Positions 44,355 through 52,267 of a DNA stretch of 64,000 bases are shown here, in pieces. Location: positions 62,001 to 126,000 of the forward strand of contig NZ_KE159712.1 in the NCBI RefSeq assembly GCF_000403435.2, in the 5' to 3' direction. This DNA is from Oscillibacter sp. 1-3 (GTDB lineage: Bacteria; Bacillota; Clostridia; Oscillospirales; Oscillospiraceae). The notes below the pieces were generated by a model, which searched no databases, was not told the DNA's origin, and saw nothing but the letters and a program-made list of their open reading frames with translations. Every line of letters begins with the position of its first letter. The stretch's first letter is position 1. The translations under genes and the position numbers were made by a program.

Positions 44355-45246
44355 ATTTCTCCATCCACTCCTTTTCAAAGGGTAAGGTCTCCGGCGCGTT
44401 CAAAAACGCCGCCCGGTTCGCCGTCAGCTCCCGGGTCATGGCCGCCAGCTGGCCCTCGCAGTCCCGCAATTCCAGCCGGTGAATTTTCTCCACCATGGAA
44501 ATCATGAACGACCACTGGAAATATTGAAACGCCGCCGCGCTGCCGGGAAATTTTCCGCCGAGCCACGCGGTGCGGGTATGATAGGCCTCCAGATATTCCT
44601 CCAGCGTCTCCGGCGTTAAACGCCGGTGGTCGGTGGTCCAGGCGGAATTGTTGCCCTCGTGCCGGTAAAAGGTGTACTTGGGAAGGCCGTGGTACGCCAC
44701 CCGCTCCGCCTCCGCCAGCAGCCGGTACATCATGGCGATGTCGTCGTACGCCCCCTCCTCGGGAAACCGCAGGCGCTCCATCAGCTGCCGCCGAAAAAGC
44801 TTGGTGGGAAAGGCCATGGTGTACTTTTTCCGCCACATCAGCTCAATCAGAGCCTCCTCCGCATTCATGACCCTCCTCTCATCAAAGACCTTGTCTGCCG
44901 CGCCGCAGATGGCCACATCGGCGTTCTGTTCCGTCAGCAGCTCCAGCAGAAATGCCAGAAAATCCGGCTCTGCCCAATCGTCGTCGTCGATGAAGGCGAT
45001 ATACTCACCGCCTGCCGCGTCCAAGGCAGTATTGCGGCCTGCGCCGATGTTGCCTCGTTCCCGGTGAATCACCCGGATACGGGCGTCGCGCGCGGCATAT
45101 GTATCGGCAATCCAGCCGCTTCGATCTGTAGAGCCGTTGTCTACGATGATAAACTCAAAGTCGTGATACGTCTGATTCAGAATGCTCTCAATGGCACGGG
45201 GGACCAGGGACTCACGATTGTAGGTCAGCATGAGGACTGAGATCAT
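44317..45246 (-). CDS. Glycosyltransferase family 2
   Basis: Encodes 309 residues. GT-A motifs are ISVLMLTYNRESLVPRAIES, IIVDNGSTDRSGW, the DDDDW-type IDDDDWAEPDF and, further on, RQLMERLRFPEEGAYDD. The start has GGAGGAAG and overlaps rfbF by 4 bases. Likely adds a sugar activated by the neighbouring cytidylyltransferase or another donor. Confidence 0.9.
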   Translation of the reverse strand: MISVLMLTYNRESLVPRAIESILNQTYHDFEFIIVDNGSTDRSGWIADTYAARDARIRVIHRERGNIGAGRNTALDAAGGEYIAFIDDDDWAEPDFLAFLLELLTEQNADVAICGAADKVFDERRVMNAEEALIELMWRKKYTMAFPTKLFRRQLMERLRFPEEGAYDDIAMMYRLLAEAERVAYHGLPKYTFYRHEGNNSAWTTDHRRLTPETLEEYLEAYHTRTAWLGGKFPGSAAAFQYFQWSFMISMVEKIHRLELRDCEGQLAAMTRELTANRAAFLNAPETLPFEKEWMEKYVTEQPAADPAN

Positions 45247-46034
45247 ACGGCTTCCTCCCAAATTTTCCAGGGCGCGCGCTCGCCGGCCCACAGGCTTTCC
45301 AGCAATCCCTTGTCCCGCTGGGTGTCCATGCACTGCCAGAAGCCGCCGTGCTTGTAAATGCCAAGCTTTCCCTCTCGCGCCAGGGTCTCAAAGGGGGCAC
45401 GCTCCAAAACGCACGCCTCCTCGGCGCCGAGATAGTCAAATACGCCCGGCTCCATGACCATAAAACCGGCGTTGATCCAACCGCCGTCCTCTCTGGCCTT
45501 CTCCCGGAAGCCGGATACGGTGGTTCCCCCCTCGTCCAGATCCAGCACGCCGAACCGCCCGCCGGGCTGGATGCCTGTCAGCGTCACAGTTTTGCCGGAG
45601 GTTTGGTGCTGCGCCAGCAGGGCGCGCAGGTCCACATCGCTGACTCCGTCGCCGTAGGTCAGCATAAAGGTCTCATCTCCTATGTACCGCTTGACCCGTT
45701 TGACCCGGGCGCCGGTCTGGGTGTTTAATCCCGTGTCCACCAGCGTCACTCGCCAGGGCTCCGCCACATTGGCATGGACGGTCATTCGGTTTTCTGCCGA
45801 AAAATCAAAGGTCACGTCGGAGCGGTAGAGATAGTAATCCGCGAAGTACTCCTTGATGATATGGCCCTTATAGCCGCAGCAGATCACGAAATCGTGGAAG
45901 CCGAAGGAGGAGTAGTACTTCATGATATGCCACAGGATCGGTTGACCGCCGATTTCAATCATGGGCTTGGGCCTGAGATGACTCTCCTCGCTGATGCGGG
46001 TACCCAGGCCTCCGGCCAGAATCACGACCTTCAT
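45243..46034 (-). CDS. rfbF: Glucose-1-phosphate cytidylyltransferase
   Basis: Encodes 263 residues of full family length. LAGGLGTRISEESHLRPKPM is the nucleotide-binding signature, and GGQPILWHIMKYYSSFGFHDF, LTYGDGVSDVDL and GFWQCMDTQRDK are RfbF hallmarks. It makes CDP-glucose, the entry to CDP-deoxysugars. The usual next enzyme, CDP-glucose 4,6-dehydratase (RfbG), is not in this window, so the sugar may stay as glucose or be completed elsewhere. Overlaps both neighbours by 4 bases. Confidence 0.94.
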   Translation of the reverse strand: MKVVILAGGLGTRISEESHLRPKPMIEIGGQPILWHIMKYYSSFGFHDFVICCGYKGHIIKEYFADYYLYRSDVTFDFSAENRMTVHANVAEPWRVTLVDTGLNTQTGARVKRVKRYIGDETFMLTYGDGVSDVDLRALLAQHQTSGKTVTLTGIQPGGRFGVLDLDEGGTTVSGFREKAREDGGWINAGFMVMEPGVFDYLGAEEACVLERAPFETLAREGKLGIYKHGGFWQCMDTQRDKGLLESLWAGERAPWKIWEEAV

Positions 46035-48154
46035 ATTTCATCCCTCTCAATCAGATGGGCCACCTTCCGATATGCTGGGCTGGCCTTCAGCGCCGTCACC
46101 GCCGGATCATCCGCCGGACAGGCCGCCAGAACCGTCCGGACCTTCTCCGCCAGAGCCAGTAACTCCGGACTGGGCGGCGGGGTTTGAAGCTCCGGCGTAT
46201 TCTTAGTCAAAAACTCCACCATGGGCATCATAGCCGCACAGGAGGCAAGACCCGTCCGCAGAAGCCGCGCATAAGACGGCGCGTCTCCGCTGTCCAGGGC
46301 GTCAAATGCCTGGACGCAATACCAGCCGAATCGGTGCATGGGCGGAAGGACAAAGATCCGCTCCTCCCGCAGAACCTCCCCGGCGTAGCACAGCGGCAAA
46401 AAAACTCGCTCCACCTCCACAAATCGGCGGGCCAGCGCCATCTTCTGCTCGACATCTTCCCACTCCTGCATCGCCGCAAACACCAGCCCGCGGCTCCAGC
46501 AGAGCTCCTGCGTATTTTCTGCTGACACGGCCCCGGTTAAGGAGATCAGTTCAAAAATATCCCCGCATCCGGCCAGCCCCGCGGCCAGCAGATCCATGAT
46601 CTCGATATTCAGCGTTCTGCCCTTTAGCGGGAAGCGGACGCCGCGCCTGATGGCATGATCCAGGGCCTCCGGGGGAAACACGGTCCAATCCTCCACGGTG
46701 GCGAGCAGCTGCTCTAAACGGGAGACGTCCTCCGTCTCCAGAATTGCGGCGGCAGTTCCAAGCTCACATTTGCCGGTCAATGGCAGCAGCACGGTATATG
46801 TATGCCGGAAAAAGAATGATTTCTCCTCTTCCCTTTCCCTGTTTTCAGCTCGAAAGGCCGGGAGCATCGTCTCACAGAGGATTCGCTTCCGCTCTTTCGC
46901 CCTCTTTCTGTCCGGAAGCGGTGCGGAGATTCCATCCCAGACGGCGGCGGCCAGGCCGGCGGTATCTATCCTGGTATTCATCTGCAAATTCATCAGCGCC
47001 TGGGCCAGTTTTCCCGTGGTGCCCTGATCCAGCGCGGAAAAATCCAGGCACATCAGCAGTTCACGGGCTTCCTCCGCCCGCTCCAGGTTTCGGTAAGCAT
47101 CCGCCAGGGCAATTTTCATGGCCTGCTCTTTCAGCGGCGCGGCTGACTGGACCGCGCTGCGCAGACGCGCGGAGGGGTCCAAACGGCCCGCCCGGTCCTC
47201 CTCCAGGGCCTTCAAATAGATCTCACCCCGGCGGGCGGCCTCCTCAAATTCATCCCGCTCCAGGAAGTAGGAAAAAGCCTGGAAGGCCACGTCTATCTGA
47301 ATAAAGGCGGAATTGGGGAACCACTCCTCCGCCTTTTGAATCCACTCGCCGCGCTCCGGCAGCTTGTTGATCCCGGCGAGGGTCACGGCGTAGCGCAGAA
47401 TTGGCGGGCCCAGCATCTCCCAATAGGGCTTTCTCTCCTCCACCAGCTTCACGGCCTGGCGGAGAATGTCCAGATAGTCCGGCTCGTTCCGGCCGCTCTC
47501 CACCATCTGGAGGTAAACCATCAGATTCTCCGGCTCCCGTTTCAGCTTCTCCCGCAGCAGCGTCATGTTCCGCGCCTGCTTCCTGCGGCCCGCCTCTCCG
47601 TTTGTGTTCATCTCCACATATCCGTCGTGGTGCAAAACCGTATGCCGCAAAAGCGTATTCGGGACCTCCCTGCCGGGCCACTCCCAGCGCTCGTGGATCG
47701 CCCCCACATAGCGCGGCCCCTCCGCCATACAGGCCAGACGGGTTGCAAAAAAGTCCAGGTACGAGCCGCTAAAATCATAAGTGCTGTAATTTCTGACAAC
47801 CACCGCGCCCAGCACATACGGCCTTCCGTCCCAGCTGCGCAGAAAGGCTGTCAGTTCCGATATATCCTCATCCAGCCACTCGTCAGCGTCCACAGTGAGG
47901 CACCAGCTTCCGGAGCAGCGGTCCAAAATGGCATTTCGGGCGGCGGCAAAGTCATTGCGCCAGGGAAAATCGATCAAAATATCCGCATACTGCTCCGCCA
48001 CCGCCCGGCTTCCGTCCGTGGAGCCGGTGTCAGCCATTACCACCTCGCAGGGGATGGCCTCCCGCAGGGGCCGGAGGGACTTCAAACACCGTTCCAGACA
48101 GCGGATCTCATTCTTAAACATAATGCCGATGGATAAAACAGGCTTTTTCTCCAT
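46031..48154 (-). CDS. Large glycosyltransferase family 2 protein with C-terminal helical repeats
   Basis: Encodes 707 residues. Residues 1-230 are a GT-A domain (LSIGIMFKNEIRCLERCLKS, MADTGSTDGSRAVAEQY, TVDADEWLDED, GAIHERWEWPG), the SunS/TPR-glycosyltransferase type. The remaining 470 residues are helical and repeat-like, suited to protein binding. First gene after flagellin, so it is the best candidate for the enzyme that attaches the first sugar to flagellin. Start has GGGAGAGAG. Confidence 0.88.
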   Translation of the reverse strand: MEKKPVLSIGIMFKNEIRCLERCLKSLRPLREAIPCEVVMADTGSTDGSRAVAEQYADILIDFPWRNDFAAARNAILDRCSGSWCLTVDADEWLDEDISELTAFLRSWDGRPYVLGAVVVRNYSTYDFSGSYLDFFATRLACMAEGPRYVGAIHERWEWPGREVPNTLLRHTVLHHDGYVEMNTNGEAGRRKQARNMTLLREKLKREPENLMVYLQMVESGRNEPDYLDILRQAVKLVEERKPYWEMLGPPILRYAVTLAGINKLPERGEWIQKAEEWFPNSAFIQIDVAFQAFSYFLERDEFEEAARRGEIYLKALEEDRAGRLDPSARLRSAVQSAAPLKEQAMKIALADAYRNLERAEEARELLMCLDFSALDQGTTGKLAQALMNLQMNTRIDTAGLAAAVWDGISAPLPDRKRAKERKRILCETMLPAFRAENREREEEKSFFFRHTYTVLLPLTGKCELGTAAAILETEDVSRLEQLLATVEDWTVFPPEALDHAIRRGVRFPLKGRTLNIEIMDLLAAGLAGCGDIFELISLTGAVSAENTQELCWSRGLVFAAMQEWEDVEQKMALARRFVEVERVFLPLCYAGEVLREERIFVLPPMHRFGWYCVQAFDALDSGDAPSYARLLRTGLASCAAMMPMVEFLTKNTPELQTPPPSPELLALAEKVRTVLAACPADDPAVTALKASPAYRKVAHLIERDEI

Positions 48155-48186
48155 AACATCTCTCTCCCACATTCTTCCGTGTTGCT

Positions 48187-48258
48187 GGGAAAACCGCCGC
48201 CGAAACGGCGGTTTTCCCAACGGCATGGAAGCGGGGCGGGCCAAAAGCCCGCCCCGCT
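48187..48258 (-). terminator. Two tandem hairpins after flagellin
   Basis: AGCGGGGCGGG with its complement (48230-48258) and GGGAAAACCGCCG with its complement (48187-48219) follow the flagellin stop. They would insulate the highly expressed flagellin transcript from the modification genes. Confidence 0.75.
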
Positions 48259-48302
48259 TTGGCTGGGTCTATGCGGTTTGTTCCAAAAACAATCCGTGCT
48301 GA

Positions 48303-50072
48303 TTAGCCGAGGAGCTGCAGCACGCCCTGGGGAACAGCGTTGGCCTGGGCCAGCATGGCCTGGGCGGACTGAACCAGGATGTTGTTCTTGGTGTAGGCCA
48401 TCATCTCCTCGGCAACGTCGGTGTCGCGGATGGTGGACTCGGCGTCCTGGATGTTCTCCGCCATGACGCTCAGGTTGTTGGCGGTGTGCTCCAGACGGTT
48501 CTGGGTGGCGCCCAGATCGCCGCGGACAGAGGAGACCTGGTTAATGGCGTCCTTAATCTTCTGAATGGCGTTGGAGGCGTCCTGCGCAGTGCCGATGTTC
48601 AGGCCGTTCAGGCCCAGAGCGGTTCTGTGCATGTCGCCCACCTTGACCTGCAGCTGGTTGAAGCTGTCGGAGGTGTCGCCGATCTGCAGCTGCAGGGACT
48701 TGGCGTTCTTCTGCAGGTCGGAGATCTCCGTGGTCGTGGTGTTGGCAATGGCCTTGCCGGTCTTGATGGTGCCGGCGATGCCCTCGCGGGTCTTGAAGAG
48801 CTCGTTCTTGGCCGCGTCGCTGGTGTCCGTCTGGGCCAGGGTCAGCTCGCCGTTGGTGTTGACGCCGGCGCTCCACACGGTGCCCGCGCCGTTGATGGCG
48901 TTGGCCAGCTTCTCCATCACAATCTCGGCACTATCGGTATCCTTGACATTTACAACAGTAGCACCGTCAACCTCTTTGAAGTTGCTGTCGTCGCCCACGG
49001 CGATGACGAAGCTCTTGCCGTCGATTTCAACGGTAACGCCGTCATCCTTGCCGGTTCCCTGGATGCCCAGGTTGGCGGCGGTGATGGTGGTGTTGGCAGG
49101 CGTGCCGTCCACCGCGACCTGGCCGCGGACCATGTTCAGGGCGCCGTCGTTCCACTGGGTGTTGACAGCACCGGCGCTTGGGTTTGTTGTAACCTTCAGG
49201 CTGGGGTCCAGATCGGCATCGTCAGTCGCGTCGGTGGGATCTTCGGCCATCTCAATGGTGATCTTGCCATCCGCATAGTTGATATTGAAATCGGCGGGCT
49301 GCGCGGCACCGGACAAATTCGCTCCAGTAGTGCCGCTGCCAATCGCGGTTTTGAGGGCGGCGTCAATATCCACCTTGCCGTCAGTAACGTTGGCAGTGGT
49401 AGCCGTCAGAGTGATAGTCTTGTCGGCAACCGTGATGGTCAGGGTGTCGCCGGCAGTAGCGCCCGTCCACTCCAGCTTGGAGGTGTCGATCTCCAGCTTG
49501 GTCTTCTGGACTTCCTTGCCCTCCACATAAGTGACGGTATCGGTACCGATTGGACCGGTGGTGCCGCTGCCCAGCAGCTTGTCTTCGCCCAGAGCGGTCA
49601 TGCTGCCCAGCGCAACCGTGGTGGTGGTGACGGGCTTGGCGTCGGCGTCCAGAGAGCCGTCCAGCAGCTTGATGCCGTTGAAGTTGGCGCTGTCGGCGAT
49701 ACGGTCGATTTCGTCCAGCAGCTGGTTGACTTCCTTCTGCAGGTTCTCGCGGTCCACCTCGTCCTGATAGGTGCCGTTGGCGGACTGGGTGGCCAGATAG
49801 TCCATGCGGTTGAGCATGTCCTGGATCTCCTGCATGGCGCCCTCAGCGGTCTTCACCAGGGAGATGCCGTCCTTCACGTTCTTCTGGGCGGCGTTCAGGC
49901 CGGTGATCTGAGCGCGCATCTTCTCGGAAATAGCCAGGCCCGCGGCGTCGTCGCCAGCGCGGTTGATCTTATAACCAGAGCTCAGCTTCTCCAGGTTCTT
50001 GCTCAGCGCAGAAGTGTTGGTGTTGTAGTTGCGGTAGGCGCTCATCGCCATAATGTTGTGTTGAATCCTCAT
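48303..50072 (-). CDS. fliC: Flagellin
   Basis: Encodes 589 residues. Conserved N-terminal D0/D1 (MRIQHNIMAMSAYRN, LEKLSSGYKINRAGDDAAGL, ITGLNAAQKN) and C-terminal D1/D0 (TANNLSVMAENIQDAEST, TDVAEEMMAYTKNNIL, MLAQANAVPQGVLQLLG) flank a variable, Thr/Asp-rich central region of about 330 residues, likely surface exposed and glycosylated. The start 6 bases after AAAGGAAGC is used. It is preceded by a sigma-28-like promoter and followed by glycosylation genes. No chaperone FliS or FliW gene is in the window. Confidence 0.97.
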   Translation of the reverse strand: MRIQHNIMAMSAYRNYNTNTSALSKNLEKLSSGYKINRAGDDAAGLAISEKMRAQITGLNAAQKNVKDGISLVKTAEGAMQEIQDMLNRMDYLATQSANGTYQDEVDRENLQKEVNQLLDEIDRIADSANFNGIKLLDGSLDADAKPVTTTTVALGSMTALGEDKLLGSGTTGPIGTDTVTYVEGKEVQKTKLEIDTSKLEWTGATAGDTLTITVADKTITLTATTANVTDGKVDIDAALKTAIGSGTTGANLSGAAQPADFNINYADGKITIEMAEDPTDATDDADLDPSLKVTTNPSAGAVNTQWNDGALNMVRGQVAVDGTPANTTITAANLGIQGTGKDDGVTVEIDGKSFVIAVGDDSNFKEVDGATVVNVKDTDSAEIVMEKLANAINGAGTVWSAGVNTNGELTLAQTDTSDAAKNELFKTREGIAGTIKTGKAIANTTTTEISDLQKNAKSLQLQIGDTSDSFNQLQVKVGDMHRTALGLNGLNIGTAQDASNAIQKIKDAINQVSSVRGDLGATQNRLEHTANNLSVMAENIQDAESTIRDTDVAEEMMAYTKNNILVQSAQAMLAQANAVPQGVLQLLG

Positions 50073-50112
50073 TTTAATGCTTCCTTTCAATAAAATGTTT
50101 TCGGGTTATGCG

Positions 50113-50139
50113 TTTCCGGCGCGCCGGAGCTTCCTTTTA
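50113..50139 (-). promoter_or_regulatory. Candidate sigma-28 (SigD) promoter of flagellin
   Basis: On the minus strand TAAA, 15 bases, GCCGGAAA: against the SigD consensus TAAA-N15-GCCGATAA it has the right spacing and misses two of twelve bases. It ends 40 bases before the start codon. The flagellar sigma factor is the expected driver of fliC. Confidence 0.5.
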
Positions 50140-50244
50140 CCGGCGCTGGTGTGGAGCGCCCGTTTCCTGGTATCTGGCCAGACTGCCAGGGCGTGGCGCG
50201 GGACTGTATTTCAGCCGGTTCGCGCAACCGGGTGAAATCGTAAA

Positions 50245-50625
50245 TTATGGGGCCGCAAGGTCCTCCTCCCAAAAGGCGGGAATCACGCGCTCAAGCTGCG
50301 TGCGGAGTATTTCCGCCTCCTCGCCGCAGCCCTTCTCCTCCAGCCGCTCTATCGTCTGCTTCATCTTCCGCACGGCCTTCTCCCGGTCGTCATTCCAGCG
50401 GAAAATCTGATCGCGGTAGTACCGCCCCTTTTTCCCGGAGGGCGGCAGCAGACAGGCGGGCCGCTCCCTCCCCTGCTGCTCCAGCACCGTGCCCCGCACA
50501 ATCGGGATCTCCCGCCCGGCGTGGACGGCCAAACCGGCCCTTCCGCCCGCAATGCGCGTCAGCTGGACGACAATGTTCTCGTTGATGACCAGATATTCCT
50601 CGGGAAGCAGAGATAATTTCAGCAT
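50245..50625 (-). CDS. Divergent CsrA-like RNA-binding protein with C-terminal extension
   Basis: Encodes 126 residues. Residues 1-50 align with CsrA without gaps: MLKLSL at the start, INENIVVQLTRIAGGRAGLAV in the core and REIPIVRG, placing Arg44 and Ile42 at the RNA-binding positions; Arg6 and Arg7 are replaced by Leu. CsrA is about 60-75 residues, so residues 55-126 are an extra, probably helical, domain (charged segment ending FWEEDLAAP). It is transcribed toward flagellin 173 bases downstream, and CsrA represses flagellin translation in Bacillus. The ATG has AAGGAG. Longer open frame upstream not supported. Confidence 0.75.
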   Translation of the reverse strand: MLKLSLLPEEYLVINENIVVQLTRIAGGRAGLAVHAGREIPIVRGTVLEQQGRERPACLLPPSGKKGRYYRDQIFRWNDDREKAVRKMKQTIERLEEKGCGEEAEILRTQLERVIPAFWEEDLAAP

Positions 50626-50773
50626 ACGATTCTCCTTCAGCGCATTCCGGTGTGCGCTCCTTCGCATCACCGTTTTTTCTGTACGGTTGTCATCGTCATA
50701 ATATTGTGGACCCCTGTTTCCAGGCTTTGGACATGCGCACATATCCGCTCGTTTCCCACTCCGCGGTCCGGAA

Positions 50774-50900
50774 AACGCTGATTGAAACAGAGCTGTCATT
50801 CAATTCCGCTTCAATCAGCGTTCTCCCAACCGGAACCATGGGCTTTCACCGGCGTCCCGGCCGGCATAGCTCTGGGTTTTCTATCGGGTGATCAGGCGCT
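50774..50900 (-). ncRNA. Putative guide (omega-like) RNA of the TnpB-derived protein
   Basis: The region after the TnpB-like stop on the minus strand carries GC-rich hairpins (GCCGGCCGGGACGCCGGT), then CCGGTTGGGAGAA, as expected for the 3' scaffold of a TnpB guide RNA that overlaps the gene end. Beyond about 50823 comes a perfect 13-base inverted repeat (AACGCTGATTGAA and complement, 23-base loop) followed by TTTT. If the scaffold ends there, the guide would start in AACGCTGATTGAA. Borders and guide are inferred. Confidence 0.45.
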
Positions 50901-52067
50901 GACGCGCCGTTCCTGACTGCCAAAATACCGGGCCAGTCCCTGGGCCTTGATGTTTTTCGCCGCATTGACCTCCCGCCGGTGCGCTGCGCCGCACTTCGGG
51001 CAGGTCCAGAGATCCTCTTTCAGCCCGACGGCATCCCGCACCAGTCCGCAGGCGGAGCAGGTCCGCGCGGTGGGAGCGTAACGGTCCACCACGATGAGGG
51101 GCTTTCCCTGCCGCTCCAGCTTGTAGCGCAGGCACTCCCGGAACATCCCGTATCCGGACTCCAGCGCGTTCCCATAGACCAGCTTCCGGGCAATATCTCC
51201 CAAGTCGTCCCCCCGCACGCACACGGCCTCCCAGGCGTTGGCTATCCGCCGGGATTCCTTGTGTACAAAGTCGAGACGCTGGTTGGCGATGTGCTCATGC
51301 AGCAAACGGTACTTCCGGACCGCCTCCCGGTAATTTTGGGAGCCGGGCTGCATCCGGCTCAGCCGCCGCTGCAGTCTGACCAGCTTTTCCTGCGACTGCT
51401 TCATCCACCGGGGGGGATCTGCCGTGCTGCCGTCGTCCGCCGCATAGAAATGCGAAACGGAGTAGTTCAGTCCCACCGTCGTCTCGGGGGCCGGAACGAC
51501 GGGCTCCGGCTCTTCCGCCGCATACGCGTACAGGATGCAGCAGTAATACTTCCCCGCGCGCGTCTTCTCCACAGTGATCCGCTTGAGATCCCAACCGTTT
51601 TGGGGCCGGCGGTGGAATCTGGCCCGGACGATTCCGGCCTTGGTCATGCGGATGCCGTTTTTCGTCAGGTAGATGGTGGGGCCGGATTCAAACACATGGT
51701 TGCAGGCCGTGAAGGAGTCCCGGTCGTTCTTTTTCCTTTTGAAATGGGGGTATCCGAAGGACTCCGGATTTTTGAAGAACACACGAAAGGCCTGAGAGAG
51801 CTTGTTGTGCTCCTGAATGAGGGCCTGATTATCGACCTCTTTCAAAAAAGGCGCCTCTTTTTTGTACTTCGCCGGCGTCGGAATAAAGTGGGCGTCCGTC
51901 TCGGCGTAGAAGCGCTGCTGGTCTGCCAGCATCTGGTTCCAGATGTAGCGGCAGCATCCGAAGGTTTTTTCAAACAGCTCCGCCTGCTCCGCCGTGGGCT
52001 CAAGACGCACCTTGATCGTGGTGTACTGCGTCTTCCCGCCCTTCCTGGCAGCGCCTTTTCCATACAT
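50892..52067 (-). CDS. TnpB homologue lacking RuvC catalytic residues (TldR-like)
   Basis: Encodes an uninterrupted 391-residue protein of full TnpB length. The zinc finger is intact (Cys337, 340, 356, 359). Aligned by eye to active TnpB proteins, all three RuvC acids are lost: the GxDxG Asp becomes Asn201 (VGLNYSVSHFY), the central Glu becomes Arg285 (VCVRGDDLGD) and the final DRDxNAA reads RREVNAA, with Glu366 for Asp. No TnpA and no second transposon end are evident. TldR proteins are nuclease-dead TnpB homologues that act as RNA-guided repressors and are known beside flagellin genes; the flagellin neighbour here fits. Ribosome site GGGGGGAG. Confidence 0.85.
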   Translation of the reverse strand: MYGKGAARKGGKTQYTTIKVRLEPTAEQAELFEKTFGCCRYIWNQMLADQQRFYAETDAHFIPTPAKYKKEAPFLKEVDNQALIQEHNKLSQAFRVFFKNPESFGYPHFKRKKNDRDSFTACNHVFESGPTIYLTKNGIRMTKAGIVRARFHRRPQNGWDLKRITVEKTRAGKYYCCILYAYAAEEPEPVVPAPETTVGLNYSVSHFYAADDGSTADPPRWMKQSQEKLVRLQRRLSRMQPGSQNYREAVRKYRLLHEHIANQRLDFVHKESRRIANAWEAVCVRGDDLGDIARKLVYGNALESGYGMFRECLRYKLERQGKPLIVVDRYAPTARTCSACGLVRDAVGLKEDLWTCPKCGAAHRREVNAAKNIKAQGLARYFGSQERRVSA

Positions 52068-52123
52068 CCGGCCGTCTCCCCCCTCAAATTCTGCTCTTGA
52101 GACAGCGCTTCTGATTTTGTTAT

Positions 52124-52267
52124 GGTGTACCTTTTACGAACCAGAGGGCTTTGCTGTCTACACCTTTATCATCGGCGGTCTATTCAGAAAATTAAGGGGT
52201 TTTCAGAAATTTTTTTGAACACTCATTTTCAGTTTGAAAAGGTACACTTTTACAAATCAGAGGGCTT
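52124..52267. repeat. Imperfect direct repeat upstream of the TnpB-like gene
   Basis: A 28-base unit (GGTGTACCTTTTACGAAC-CAGAGGGCTT) recurs 117 bases on as GGTACACTTTTACAAAT-CAGAGGGCTT. The interval is AT-rich and non-coding. It may mark the former left end of a transposon or an operator. The remainder of the 52.07-52.55 kb gap shows nothing else. Confidence 0.5.

Noticed and set aside
48486..50093. 535-codon open frame on the plus strand opposite flagellin
   Set aside because: It is the antisense shadow of a GC-rich gene with strong codon bias, lacks a ribosome site and has no recognisable domain.
50892..52067. Interpretation as an active IS605/IS200-type transposon
   Set aside because: No TnpA gene is near, no second transposon end could be defined, and all RuvC catalytic residues are replaced.
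50979..52100. Plus-strand frame opposite the TnpB-like gene
   Set aside because: Antisense shadow; the minus-strand frame has the zinc finger and TnpB motifs.
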